Part shown: positions 55,182 through 63,240 of the stretch, piece by piece
Layout of the letters: the number at the start of each line of letters is the position of its first letter
Numbering within the stretch: position 1 is the stretch's first letter
Notes under the pieces: model-generated
Database searches by the model: none
What the model was told of the DNA's origin: nothing
The model's input: only the letters and a program-made list of their open reading frames with translations
Position numbers and translations under genes: made by a program
NCBI RefSeq assembly: GCF_900167345.1
Contig: NZ_FUXB01000014.1
Location: forward strand, 1-64,000
Source of the DNA: Vibrio cincinnatiensis DSM 19608
GTDB taxonomy: Bacteria > Pseudomonadota > Gammaproteobacteria > Enterobacterales > Vibrionaceae
DNA: 64,000 nt
Direction: 5' to 3'

Positions 55182-55272
55182 CAAGATCATTATATTTACT
55201 TGTGATATCAATAATTATCAATCCGTTCTTGCGGGTTTAGATGCTCGCTACCAAGAAGATCGTGAACAGTGA
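55168..55272 (+). CDS. possible 34-aa peptide overlapping the patatin gene
   Basis: ATG 55168 has GGAG 9 nt ahead and starts 14 bases before the patatin stop in another frame, as in translational coupling. It reads MSLFDKIIIFTCDINNYQ and ends in an acidic tail. No family is recognised; it could be a real small protein or the stump of a decayed gene. Confidence 0.4.
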   Translation: MSLFDKIIIFTCDINNYQSVLAGLDARYQEDREQ

Positions 55273-55421
55273 CACAGTTATTCAATGATTGAGGAACAAA
55301 CAAGTCTTATCTGGTGAGAGAAGGCTCGTGGCGTATCATAAATCATAAGATCATCGCCGCATGATTTCACATACTTTTCCTTATGTATCACCAGACATTC
55401 AGTCAGAAGAGGAAAAGAAAC

Positions 55422-56297
55422 GTGCATTTAAAACTCTCACTCATCACGCTGTCACTATTGGCTGCAACTCCAATATATGCGGCTGATGTTCAGGCTCAAC
55501 GGATACCACTTCTTCAGGCCAATGAGTATCGGGAGGGGGTAGAGCTGGAGCAATACTGGCAAAGTGAAAAATTAGATGGAATTCGGGCTCTATGGAATGG
55601 CACACAGTTAGTTACCCGCACAGGTCATCCGATTTATGCTCCGAAATGGTTTACCGCTGGGTTACCTGAGTACCCCGTAGAAGGGGAGCTTTGGGCCGGT
55701 AGAGGACGATTTTCTCTGGTTCAACAAACCGTACTGGATCACCATCCATCCGATGTAGCATGGCAGCAGATAAGGTTCATGTTATTTGATTTGCCGACTT
55801 TCGAGGGGCATTATCCAATGCGTTATCAAAGATTAATTGCACTTACATCTGCCATTTCTCAAGAACACATTCAATACATTCAACATCATCCCATTACATC
55901 AGAAGCGGTACTACTTAACGATCTTGAGCAGATTTTTGCTTCAGGAGGTGAGGGGTTAATGCTCAGAAAAATAACCTCTTTCTATACGGCGGGAAGAAGT
56001 GACGATTTGTTAAAACTTAAAATACACCAAGATAGTGAAGCGCGAGTTATAGGGTATAGGATGGGAAAAGGTAAATATCAGAATATGGTTGGATCACTGA
56101 TAGTACGTAATGAAGAGGGTGTTGAGTTTGGGTTAGGGAGTGGGCTGAGTGATTTTTTACGCCAACAACCACCAGAAATCGGTTGTGTGATCACCTATCG
56201 ATTTAATGGGGAGACGGATTCAGGTAAGCCGCGTTTTGCTCGCTTTATGCGAGTTAAAGAATCTTGTGCCTACACTGAGACTTTTACCTTCCGTTAA
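55422..56297 (+). CDS. ligE: periplasmic ATP-dependent DNA ligase (LigE type)
   Basis: 291 aa from a GTG at 55422 (GAGG upstream). Signal peptide LKLSLITLSLLAATPIYA, then a minimal ligase: adenylation motif EKLDGIRALW with the catalytic Lys, EGELW, EGLMLR, and KLKIHQD toward the OB domain. Minimal ligases of this kind lack a separate DNA-binding domain and are exported, linked by others to DNA uptake or extracellular DNA. An ATG at 55383 would mask the signal peptide. Convergent with norM. Confidence 0.9.
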   Translation: MHLKLSLITLSLLAATPIYAADVQAQRIPLLQANEYREGVELEQYWQSEKLDGIRALWNGTQLVTRTGHPIYAPKWFTAGLPEYPVEGELWAGRGRFSLVQQTVLDHHPSDVAWQQIRFMLFDLPTFEGHYPMRYQRLIALTSAISQEHIQYIQHHPITSEAVLLNDLEQIFASGGEGLMLRKITSFYTAGRSDDLLKLKIHQDSEARVIGYRMGKGKYQNMVGSLIVRNEEGVEFGLGSGLSDFLRQQPPEIGCVITYRFNGETDSGKPRFARFMRVKESCAYTETFTFR

Positions 56298-56314
56298 GCG
56301 TTATTTTAAGCAAT

Positions 56315-56342
56315 GCCGCGATTTATTGAGGATAATCGCGGC
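56315..56342. terminator. bidirectional terminator between the ligase and norM
   Basis: Perfect 9-bp stem GCCGCGATT/AATCGCGGC with a 10-nt loop between convergent stops. Confidence 0.7.
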
Positions 56343-56363
56343 GTTACTTAATCATACCGCCTA

Positions 56364-57734
56364 TTATTTGGTCGCATAGTGCATTTGAATATCATCATCT
56401 TGGTGTTGCATCCAATATAATCGTAACCCTAGCATGAGCGCAGCCGAGCTTAGCCCAACAATGAAACCAATCCAAAAGCCACTGGCACCCATTGGCTCGA
56501 CGATCCAATCTGTCATGGCTAATAGATAACCCGTTGGCAGACCTAATATCCAATAAGCAATAAAGGTGCGGTTGAAAATGGCTGCCATATCTTTATAGCC
56601 ACGTAGAGCTCCTGCTGCAACAACTTGAATGGCATCCACACACTGATAAATACCCGCTAAAATCAACAATTGCATCGCCATGGTAATCACTTCAGGGTTA
56701 TGAGTATAAAGTAAAGCGATCTCTTCTCGGAACCAAATAGTAAACGTTGCGGTAAATAAGGAGGCGACAACCCCCACAAGCAATCCCACATTGGACGCAA
56801 CCGCTGCGCCTCGTAAGTTTTCTTCGCCCAGGGTATGCCCAACGCGTATAGAAACTGCCGCGCCAATGCTCATGGGTAAAACAAAAACCAGTGAAGAGAA
56901 GCTTAAAGCCACTTGATGTGCAGCTACGACCAATGGACCTAATGGTGCGACCAGTAACGCTACTGCTGCAAAAAGCGTGACCTCGAAAAAGAGTGCGGCA
57001 GCTACCGGAAAACCGAGCTTGAATAAGCGGCGCTGAGCTTGCCATTGAGGCGGATGGAAGGCCGCGAATAGCTGAATACGAGCGAGTCGGTTCGAGGTGA
57101 TCACATAAAAGAGCAACATGAGGAACATTAACCAGTAAACGATGGTGGTTGCGACACCACACCCTACGCCACCCAGTGCTGGTGCGCCAAATTTGCCATA
57201 AACAAAAATCCAGTTTAGCGGAATGTTAAAAAGTAAACCTAAAAAGCCAATAACCATGGCAGGTTTGGTCAGTGACATTCCATCGGTAAAGCTGCGTAAG
57301 GTCTGGAAAAGAAGGAAAGCAGGGACAGCAAACATCACAGCGTGCATATAACCAATGGTTTTTTCAGCCATCAATGCTTCCACATCCATCAAACCTAAAA
57401 TGGTTTTTGTTTGGAATAGAACCAGAATAATGGGGATAGAGATCCATAACGCTAGGCTTATTCCCTGTTGGATTTCAAATGGAATACGTTCTTGTCGGCC
57501 CGAACCATTTAGCTGTGCAACAACAGGGACCAGCGCCATCAGTAGGCCTATACCAAATAAAATAGAAGGTAACCAGATACTTGCTGCGATAGAGACTGCG
57601 GCCATATCGGTTGCACTCACCCCGCCTGCCATCACCGTGTCGACAAAACCCATCCCGGTTTGTGCAATAGAGGCAATTAATACCGGCGTCGCTAATTTAA
57701 TTAGCGTCGACGCTTCTTTTTTATAACGTTGCAC
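56364..57734 (-). CDS. norM: MATE multidrug exporter NorM
   Basis: 456 aa, twelve membrane segments, very like V. cholerae NorM as I remember it. The cation-site acids are kept: Asp in GMGFVDTVMAGG, Glu in FFEVTLFA and Asp in YQCVDAIQVV. It exports drugs such as fluoroquinolones and dyes using Na+/H+ gradients. I prefer the GTG at 57734 because GGAG lies 6 nt before it; an ATG at 57767 has no SD. Confidence 0.93.
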   Translation of the reverse strand: MQRYKKEASTLIKLATPVLIASIAQTGMGFVDTVMAGGVSATDMAAVSIAASIWLPSILFGIGLLMALVPVVAQLNGSGRQERIPFEIQQGISLALWISIPIILVLFQTKTILGLMDVEALMAEKTIGYMHAVMFAVPAFLLFQTLRSFTDGMSLTKPAMVIGFLGLLFNIPLNWIFVYGKFGAPALGGVGCGVATTIVYWLMFLMLLFYVITSNRLARIQLFAAFHPPQWQAQRRLFKLGFPVAAALFFEVTLFAAVALLVAPLGPLVVAAHQVALSFSSLVFVLPMSIGAAVSIRVGHTLGEENLRGAAVASNVGLLVGVVASLFTATFTIWFREEIALLYTHNPEVITMAMQLLILAGIYQCVDAIQVVAAGALRGYKDMAAIFNRTFIAYWILGLPTGYLLAMTDWIVEPMGASGFWIGFIVGLSSAALMLGLRLYWMQHQDDDIQMHYATK

Positions 57735-57886
57735 TGTTTTCTCCGCAAAAACGACGCGCTGAACCATAGAAAAGGCTCAGGGTTTGGTTATATAGCTAAT
57801 GAAAATGCCATAATATTATGTAGTACTAGAGAGAATGATAAAGAAATGTCACACTAAGCACCACGAAAATCTATCGGAATCACAAA

Positions 57887-58504
57887 ATGTTTACAGGTAT
57901 TGTACAAGGGACGGCGAAAATTGTCTCGATGGATAGAAAAACACAATTTCAGACACATATTATTGAATTTCCTCAAGGGCTTAGCGAGGGTTTAACCCTT
58001 GGTGCTTCTGTGGCTCATAATGGGTGTTGCCTGACAGTGACTCAAATTGATGGTCAACGGGCCGCTTTTGATTTAATGCAAGAAACATTGGCGGTCACCA
58101 ATTTGGGAGCGCTTCAAGTTGGTGATGAAGTGAATATCGAGCGTGCAGCAAAATTCGGTGATGAAATCGGTGGTCACTCCATGTCTGGCCATATCAGTGA
58201 CATGGCAACATTAGTTGAGATTATTGAATCAGAGCATAATAAAACACTTTGGTTTGAATTGCCGACTGACTCAATGAAGTATGTGCTAACGAAAGGCTAT
58301 ATTGGTCTTGATGGTTGCTCATTGACCATTGGACAAGTAGAAAAAAATCGTTTTAATGTTCACCTTATCCCAGAAACGTTACAGCGCACATTATTTGGAC
58401 GACGTCAGGTCGGAGATAAAGTGAATGTTGAATATGACCCTCAAACTCAAGCGATTATTGATACGGTTGAGCGTGTCTTGATGGCTAAGTTTGGTGACAA
58501 ATGA
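57887..58504 (+). CDS. ribE: riboflavin synthase alpha subunit
   Basis: 205 aa. Two tandem lumazine-binding barrels: [12 protein letters not shown] with CCLTVT, and the second with GGHSMSGHI and [10 protein letters not shown]. It joins two 6,7-dimethyl-8-ribityllumazine molecules into riboflavin. No FMN riboswitch is visible in the 150-bp spacer to norM. The hairpin behind it (58543-58564) is interrupted at its 3' side by an IS4-like end. Called ribC in E. coli. Confidence 0.95.
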   Translation: MFTGIVQGTAKIVSMDRKTQFQTHIIEFPQGLSEGLTLGASVAHNGCCLTVTQIDGQRAAFDLMQETLAVTNLGALQVGDEVNIERAAKFGDEIGGHSMSGHISDMATLVEIIESEHNKTLWFELPTDSMKYVLTKGYIGLDGCSLTIGQVEKNRFNVHLIPETLQRTLFGRRQVGDKVNVEYDPQTQAIIDTVERVLMAKFGDK

Positions 58505-58542
58505 GCTTAAAAGCTTGTTCATGGACCATGTCAAACGGATGG

Positions 58543-58564
58543 GGAATAAGAGGGCTCTTATTCC
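58543..58564 (+). terminator. ribE hairpin terminator, interrupted by an insertion
   Basis: Perfect 10-bp stem GGAATAAGAG/CTCTTATTCC with a 2-nt loop. No T-run follows; instead an IS4-like end starts at 58565. The 3' arm holds the 10-bp sequence that recurs at 62486. Confidence 0.65.
58554..58563. repeat. left copy of a 10-bp direct repeat (target-site duplication)
   Basis: GCTCTTATTC, identical to 62486-62495; one more base gives 10 of 11. IS4-type elements make duplications of about 11 bp. Confidence 0.65.
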
Positions 58565-58626
58565 TAGTGCCGATCAGTTAAGACTTTAATCGGCAGATCA
58601 GTTGCCTGATCCTACCTGTATGTAAG

Positions 58627-58658
58627 AATCCGATACATTTTGTTTATCGGATTTTTTT
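58627..58658 (+). terminator. rho-independent terminator ahead of the transposase relic
   Basis: AATCCGATA/TATCGGATT stem, 9-nt loop, then a run of T. It ends where the IS4 transposase ATG begins (58659) and may belong to the element as protection against read-through. It could now terminate ribE. Confidence 0.85.
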
Positions 58659-58786
58659 ATGCACGTTTCTCAAGCCCTCGACATCATCAACAGCTATAAA
58701 CCCAATCACGTTGAAACACTCGCAGACCTCCTGCATCAATAGTGCTTATGCGCACTGATACTGTGACGCTAAGAAAGGACGACCTT
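58659..58786 (+). pseudogene. IS4-family transposase, N-terminal relic with frameshift
   Basis: Frame 1 reads MHVSQALDIINSYKPNHVET to a stop at 58742, like the start of IS4 InsG (MHIGQALDLVSRYD). After a shift, 58745-58786 reads LMRTDTVTLRKDDL, like CLAESGTVTLRKRRL of the same protein. About 14 percent of the original gene is left, with a stop and a frameshift. Confidence 0.65.
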
Positions 58787-58865
58787 TGTGAGCATCTCAG
58801 CATCCCCCGTCAAAAGTAAGCGTAGATCCATTTTTTCACTCATTATTCATCACCAAAAATAATGA

Positions 58866-58883
58866 TTGTCATTAAGCCTTAAT
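58866..58883 (+). promoter_or_regulatory. weak PHO-box-like site upstream of phnD
   Basis: TTGTCAT-TAAG-CCTTAAT: the first 7-mer matches CTGTCAT at 6/7, the second only 4/7. Position (79 bp before phnD) and function argue for it; the match alone is poor. The remaining 58787-58961 shows no other element. Confidence 0.25.
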
Positions 58884-58961
58884 GATGTATTCACATAAAA
58901 GTCACCTTCACCTTCTACCGTGTACGGACTTGTTTAAGGATGACAACCTGAGGTTTTATCA

Positions 58962-59909
58962 ATGAAACTGCTAGCTCAATGCGTTGCACTGGCGTTAATC
59001 GCCACACCACTTGCTCACGCACAATTCTCTCTCGACTCCCGTTATAAAGATAATGATGGTGATCTGGTCGCAGATATTCCCACTAACTCATCAGCATGGA
59101 TAAACCCATCAACTCTGATTTTTGCTTATACGCCAGTCGAAGATCCTGCGGTTTACGCGGATGTCTGGAAACCGTTTTTAGACCACATGGCGAAAATAAC
59201 AGGTAAACGTGTTCAATTTTTTCCGGTCAATTCTAACGCTGCGCAAATTGAAGCCATGCGTTCAGGACGTTTACATATTGCGGGATTTAATACTGGTTCA
59301 AACCCATTAGCGGTAGCGTGTGCAGGATTTCGTCCTTTTGCGATGATGGCTAGAGAAGACGGCAGCTACGGTTATGAAATGGAAATTATTACCTACCCAA
59401 GCTCTGGAATAGAAAAAATTGAAGATCTGCGTGGTCGCACCTTAGCATTTACTGCAGAAACCTCTAACTCGGGATTTAAAGCGCCACAAGCGCTACTTGA
59501 AGCGAGTTACCAATTAACCGCAGGTAAAGATTATACCCCGGCCTTCTCGGGCGCTCACGATAACTCCATTTTAGGCGTGGTTAACCGCGACTACGATGCC
59601 GCTGCTATTGCTAATTCTGTTGCCAAGCGCATGATCGCAAGAAACGTGATTAACGTAGACAGCTATAACACGATCTTTAAATCTGATAGCTTCCCTACCA
59701 CAGGTTATGGCGTGGTTTACAACCTACACCCTGATTTACAAGAAAAAATCCGCCAAGCCTTTTTCAGTTTTGATTGGAAAGGTACAGCGATGGAAAAAGA
59801 ATTCTCTCAGTCGGGTGAAGCACAGTTTATTCCTATTACCTTCAAAGAACACTGGTCTGTGGTACGTGAAATCGATCGAGCCATGGGTGTTCAATACACC
59901 TGTCGTTAA
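58962..59909 (+). CDS. phnD: phosphonate/phosphite ABC transporter binding protein
   Basis: 315 aa. Signal peptide to about 20 (LAHA cleavage), then FAYTPVEDPAVYADVWKPF, FPVNSNAAQIEAMRSGRLHI and AGFNTGSNPLAVACAGF of the PhnD family. An Asp-rich stretch DNDGDLVAD at about 30-38 looks like a cation loop and occurs in a subset of PhnD proteins. It collects phosphonate- or phosphite-like ligands for PhnE. GAGG precedes the ATG. Confidence 0.92.
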   Translation: MKLLAQCVALALIATPLAHAQFSLDSRYKDNDGDLVADIPTNSSAWINPSTLIFAYTPVEDPAVYADVWKPFLDHMAKITGKRVQFFPVNSNAAQIEAMRSGRLHIAGFNTGSNPLAVACAGFRPFAMMAREDGSYGYEMEIITYPSSGIEKIEDLRGRTLAFTAETSNSGFKAPQALLEASYQLTAGKDYTPAFSGAHDNSILGVVNRDYDAAAIANSVAKRMIARNVINVDSYNTIFKSDSFPTTGYGVVYNLHPDLQEKIRQAFFSFDWKGTAMEKEFSQSGEAQFIPITFKEHWSVVREIDRAMGVQYTCR

Positions 59910-59915
59910 CCCTGA

Positions 59916-59950
59916 AACGCAAGATGATACTGATTCATCTTGCGTTTTTT
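59916..59950 (+). terminator. strong terminator between phnD and phnC
   Basis: A 12-bp stem (59916-59927 with 59935-59946, core CGCAAGATGA) with a 7-nt loop and a TTTTTT run to 59950, 7 nt after the phnD stop. It should cut expression of the ATPase and permeases relative to the binding protein. Confidence 0.9.
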
Positions 59951-59969
59951 ATTATCAAGGCGTGGATTC

Positions 59970-60788
59970 ATGTTGACCATCAATGGATTAACCAAAACTT
60001 ATCAAACCGGTGATAAGGCCCTCAATAATGTTTCATTCAGTGTTCCCAAAGGACAAGTTGTTGGCTTAATTGGCCCTTCTGGGGCAGGAAAATCAACCTT
60101 AATTCGCTGTATCAACCGTTTAGTCGAACCCAGCGATGGGGAAATTACTCTAAATAATTTAACGGTCAATCAGCTTTCTCAAACTCAGTTACGACAAGCC
60201 CGACGCAAAATTGGCATGATATTTCAAGAATATGCCCTCGTGGATCGCTTAACGGTGATGGAAAACGTCCTTTCAGGGCGATTAGGTTATGTTTCGTTTT
60301 GGCGTAGTTTTTGGCGGCAATATCCGGGGCAAGACATTAGCAACGCTTATCGACTCTTAGATCGCGTTGGTTTAATACAACATGCCGATAAAAGAGCTGA
60401 CGCCCTATCAGGTGGACAGCGCCAACGAGTCGGTATCGCTCGTGCCTTAGCTCAAGATCCAGAACTGCTCTTGATTGATGAGCCAACCGCTAGCTTAGAT
60501 CCTAAAACCAGTCGCCAAGTGATGCGTTTATTAGTTGAAATGTGTAATGAACGTGGCTTACCTGCGATTATTAATATTCACGATGTCGTCCTCGCCCAGC
60601 AGTTTACTGACCGCATTATTGGTCTGAAAGCGGGTGAAGTCGTGTTTGATGGCTCTCCACAACAACTGACAGAAAGTGTATTGACCCGAATTTACGGTGA
60701 AGAGGATTGGACCAGCATGCGCCAACCCGAATCATCCTTTGATACCGAACAAACCTATCAAGCTCATCGTTCATTGGTGAATGCATGA
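59970..60788 (+). CDS. phnC: phosphonate ABC transporter ATPase PhnC
   Basis: 272 aa from the ATG at 59970. Walker [10 protein letters not shown], signature LSGGQRQR, Walker [13 protein letters not shown] and H-loop NIHDV are intact. An earlier start at 59940 would begin inside the terminator hairpin. It overlaps phnE by 4 bp. Confidence 0.93.
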   Translation: MLTINGLTKTYQTGDKALNNVSFSVPKGQVVGLIGPSGAGKSTLIRCINRLVEPSDGEITLNNLTVNQLSQTQLRQARRKIGMIFQEYALVDRLTVMENVLSGRLGYVSFWRSFWRQYPGQDISNAYRLLDRVGLIQHADKRADALSGGQRQRVGIARALAQDPELLLIDEPTASLDPKTSRQVMRLLVEMCNERGLPAIINIHDVVLAQQFTDRIIGLKAGEVVFDGSPQQLTESVLTRIYGEEDWTSMRQPESSFDTEQTYQAHRSLVNA

Positions 60789-61591
60789 ATCAAGCACCTT
60801 ATTCAACTCAATGGAGTAAACCACCGCAGATCATTAAAAGTAGCATTTGGCGATGGATAATGGGTCTTTTTTGTCTGGCCTATTTATGGCTCGCTATTGG
60901 CAGTATAGAGATTAACTGGCTACGTATTTATGAAGGTTTAGAGCGGGCACAGCGCTTTATCGCCGGCTTCTTACAGCCTGATTTTTCCACTCGCTGGCGA
61001 GATATTTCCGCTGGAATGGTCGAAAGTTTAACCATGACTTTAACTTCCACAGTGGTAGGTATTGCTTTAGCGATTCCAGTTGGGCTTGGCGCCGCTCGCA
61101 ACTTAAGCCCAACTTGGGTTTATATGATTTGTCGCGCTTTTATTGCCCTTAGCCGCTCTTTACAAGAAATTATCGTCGCAATCTTTTTCGTCGCTTTATT
61201 TGGCTTTGGTGCTTTTGCTGGCTTTTTGACCTTAACTTTCGCCACGATGGGTTTTATCGGTAAATTGCTGGCCGAAGAAATAGAAGGGATAGATCCGACA
61301 CCGATCGAGGCAATCCAAGCCACTGGAGCCTCTTGGCTGCAGCGAGTGAATTACGCTATTCAGCCTCAGGTATTACCACGTCTACTTGGGTTGTGTTTAT
61401 ACCGACTCGATATTAACTTTCGTGAGAGTGCTGTAATCGGAATTGTTGGGGCCGGTGGCATTGGTGCCACTCTAAATACTTCTCTCTCGCGCTACGAATA
61501 TGACAGCGCTGGAGCCATTCTCTTACTGATTATTGCTATTGTGATGCTCAGTGAATATGCTTCTGGCTATCTACGGAAATACGTGAAATGA
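60785..61591 (+). CDS. phnE: phosphonate ABC transporter permease PhnE (first)
   Basis: 268 aa, about six membrane segments. The ATPase-coupling loop [24 protein letters not shown] and the family tail [16 protein letters not shown] are clear. It pairs with the second PhnE as a heterodimeric channel. Overlaps of 4 bp on both sides imply coupling. Confidence 0.92.
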   Translation: MNQAPYSTQWSKPPQIIKSSIWRWIMGLFCLAYLWLAIGSIEINWLRIYEGLERAQRFIAGFLQPDFSTRWRDISAGMVESLTMTLTSTVVGIALAIPVGLGAARNLSPTWVYMICRAFIALSRSLQEIIVAIFFVALFGFGAFAGFLTLTFATMGFIGKLLAEEIEGIDPTPIEAIQATGASWLQRVNYAIQPQVLPRLLGLCLYRLDINFRESAVIGIVGAGGIGATLNTSLSRYEYDSAGAILLLIIAIVMLSEYASGYLRKYVK

Positions 61592-62397
61592 ATCCTCTCA
61601 ACTCAAGTCTAACTTGGCAATATCGTACGCCAAAGGCTCAATTATTACTTTGGGTGGGTTGGATGTTACTGCTGGCTTTGTTTATTTATTGCTGGAATAT
61701 CATGACAGAACATACCATGTGGGTGTTTGTCTACGATGCTCCTCAAACCGCTGCTGATTTAATAGACAGAGCCTTTCCTCCCCGTTGGTCTTATATGGAG
61801 CGCTTGTGGTCACCATTGTGGGACACGCTCAATATGGCAACCTTAGGTACCTTATTGGGTGTCATTTTAGCTACACCACTGGCATTTTTGGCCGCCAGTA
61901 ATACCACGCCCTCTAGAGTATTGGTGAGGCCGATTGCGTTGTTTATCATCGTCGCTTCCCGCTCAATTAACTCTTTGATCTGGGCATTGCTACTGGTTTC
62001 GATTCTTGGTCCTGGTCTACTGGCTGGTATTTTGGCCATTGCACTACGCTCAATCGGTTTTGTCGGTAAATTATTGTATGAAGCGATTGAAGAAACCGAC
62101 CTCACTCAAGTTGAGGCCATTACGTCTACAGGAGCAAGTCGAGTTCAAGTATTAAATTATGCGATTGTGCCGCAAGTTCTACCGACATTCTTTGGGATTA
62201 GTGTTTTTCGTTGGGATATTAATATCCGCGAAAGTGCCATCTTAGGTTTAGTTGGGGCTGGAGGCATCGGCATGCAATTACAATCGAGTTTAAATGTCCT
62301 CGCTTGGCCTCAAGTCACCTTGATTATTTTAGTCGTCTTGGCAACGGTAGTCGTAAGTGAATGGATATCTGCCAAGGTCCGTCAAGCAGTGATTTAA
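61588..62397 (+). CDS. phnE: phosphonate ABC transporter permease PhnE (second)
   Basis: 269 aa, similar in plan to its neighbour: EAITSTGASRVQVLNYAIVPQVLP and IRESAILGLVGAGGIGMQLQ. Probably an old tandem duplicate of the first phnE. Last gene of the operon. No phosphonate-degrading genes (C-P lyase, phnW/X) follow, so catabolism must be encoded elsewhere. Confidence 0.92.
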   Translation: MNPLNSSLTWQYRTPKAQLLLWVGWMLLLALFIYCWNIMTEHTMWVFVYDAPQTAADLIDRAFPPRWSYMERLWSPLWDTLNMATLGTLLGVILATPLAFLAASNTTPSRVLVRPIALFIIVASRSINSLIWALLLVSILGPGLLAGILAIALRSIGFVGKLLYEAIEETDLTQVEAITSTGASRVQVLNYAIVPQVLPTFFGISVFRWDINIRESAILGLVGAGGIGMQLQSSLNVLAWPQVTLIILVVLATVVVSEWISAKVRQAVI

Positions 62398-62454
62398 TGG
62401 GGTTAGCTCTTAATATTCAACGTTAGGGCAATAAAAAAGTGGAGAGTTCTTCTC

Positions 62455-62485
62455 TAATGCCGCTCACCTTAAGTGAACGGCATTA
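62455..62485. repeat. palindromic right end of the IS4-like element / phn terminator
   Basis: TAATGCCG (62455-62462) and CGGCATTA (62478-62485) enclose TCAC/GTGA, a near-perfect 31-bp hairpin. Each arm read inward resembles the IS4-like end at 58565. Between convergent phnE and the CPXCG gene it may also stop transcription. Confidence 0.6.
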
Positions 62486-62495
62486 GCTCTTATTC
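62486..62495. repeat. right copy of the 10-bp direct repeat (target-site duplication)
   Basis: GCTCTTATTC directly after the right IS4-like end, identical to 58554-58563. Confidence 0.65.
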
Positions 62496-62519
62496 TCTGC
62501 TCTAAGTATCATTTCAACA

Positions 62520-62723
62520 CTAAAATATTTGTTCATCATCAGCATCGATACTAAGCTCGACGGTGTTTTTTAGCTCATTAACCGTCATATTTAAATGTAT
62601 CGCGTGACAGCAAGCGGGACAGTCATCATAAAATTCTTGGCTGCCATTACTCGCATCTAAAGTGATACGAATAGAATGTCCACAATGAGGGCACAGCGCC
62701 GTTCTTTCCGTAAAATTTTTCAT
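62520..62723 (-). CDS. CPXCG-motif cysteine-rich small protein
   Basis: 67 aa. Two zinc-ribbon-like knuckles, CPHCG (about 11-15) and CPACC (about 35-39), plus His residues, with an acidic C-terminus. It matches the small CPXCG family of gamma-proteobacteria of unknown function. A decent SD (AGAGAG) precedes the ATG. Without the inserted element it would converge directly with ribE. Confidence 0.85.
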   Translation of the reverse strand: MKNFTERTALCPHCGHSIRITLDASNGSQEFYDDCPACCHAIHLNMTVNELKNTVELSIDADDEQIF

Positions 62724-62856
62724 CTCTCTTTCCTTACTTCTGTGGGAGATAAACTAATAGTAAGCAGGTAAGTTACTTAAAGTGGAAAATTAAGTGCAAA
62801 TTTTGAAGAAGAACATAGAATTCGGTAAATATTCAAATCATTAAGAGATCATATCA

Positions 62857-63174
62857 ATGATATATACGACGACAGAAACTATCCCTGGACAGGAAATTGT
62901 CGATATTTTAGGGGTTGTGATGGGCAATGTTGTTCAATCTAAGCACGTTGGCCGAGATATTATGGCGAATTTAAAAGGTTTAGTCGGGGGGGAATTAAGA
63001 GGTTACACCGAAATGTTAACTGAAGCCCGCAATGTCGCTATTGAGCGATTATTGACGGAAGCAAGGCTCCTAGGTGCTGATGCCGTTGTTGCTGTACGGT
63101 TAACTACCAGTGCGATTACTGACGGTTCATCAGAAGTCCTTGCTTTTGGTACGGCTGTAAAGCTAAAAAAATAA
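62857..63174 (+). CDS. ybjQ: YbjQ/UPF0145 family protein
   Basis: 105 aa, the standard size. TTTETIPGQEIVDILGVVMGN and ARLLGADAVVAVRL are the family signatures. A small pentameric heavy-metal-binding-like fold; its cellular role is not settled. Single gene with a strong hairpin behind it. Confidence 0.9.
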   Translation: MIYTTTETIPGQEIVDILGVVMGNVVQSKHVGRDIMANLKGLVGGELRGYTEMLTEARNVAIERLLTEARLLGADAVVAVRLTTSAITDGSSEVLAFGTAVKLKK

Positions 63175-63178
63175 ATTT

Positions 63179-63223
63179 AGTAAGAGTGAAGCCCTATGGG
63201 TATATACACGCTTCACTCTTACT
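63179..63223. terminator. bidirectional terminator between ybjQ and the kinase-like gene
   Basis: Perfect 14-bp inverted repeat AGTAAGAGTGAAGC/GCTTCACTCTTACT with a 17-nt loop between convergent genes. Confidence 0.75.
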
Positions 63224-63240
63224 CAACGAAAAACAAGAGG

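Larger units (their letters stand above)
58565..62485 (+). mobile_element. degenerate IS4-family element carrying the phn operon
   Basis: Left end TAGTGCCGATCAGTTAAG and right end (reverse strand) TAATGCCGTTCACTTAAG match 15 of 18 and resemble the E. coli IS4 terminal repeat as I remember it. A broken IS4-type transposase start lies just inside the left end. A 10-bp direct repeat flanks the whole. Inside are phnD, phnC and two phnE genes. The element cannot be self-mobile now. Confidence 0.6.

Noticed and set aside
55190..55220. Second Fur box after the patatin gene
   Set aside because: Only one half (ATAATTATCA) fits; the left half deviates and no iron gene follows.
57735..57886. Possible FMN riboswitch before ribE
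   Set aside because: The spacer is about 150 bp, A+T-rich and lacks the conserved RFN helices.
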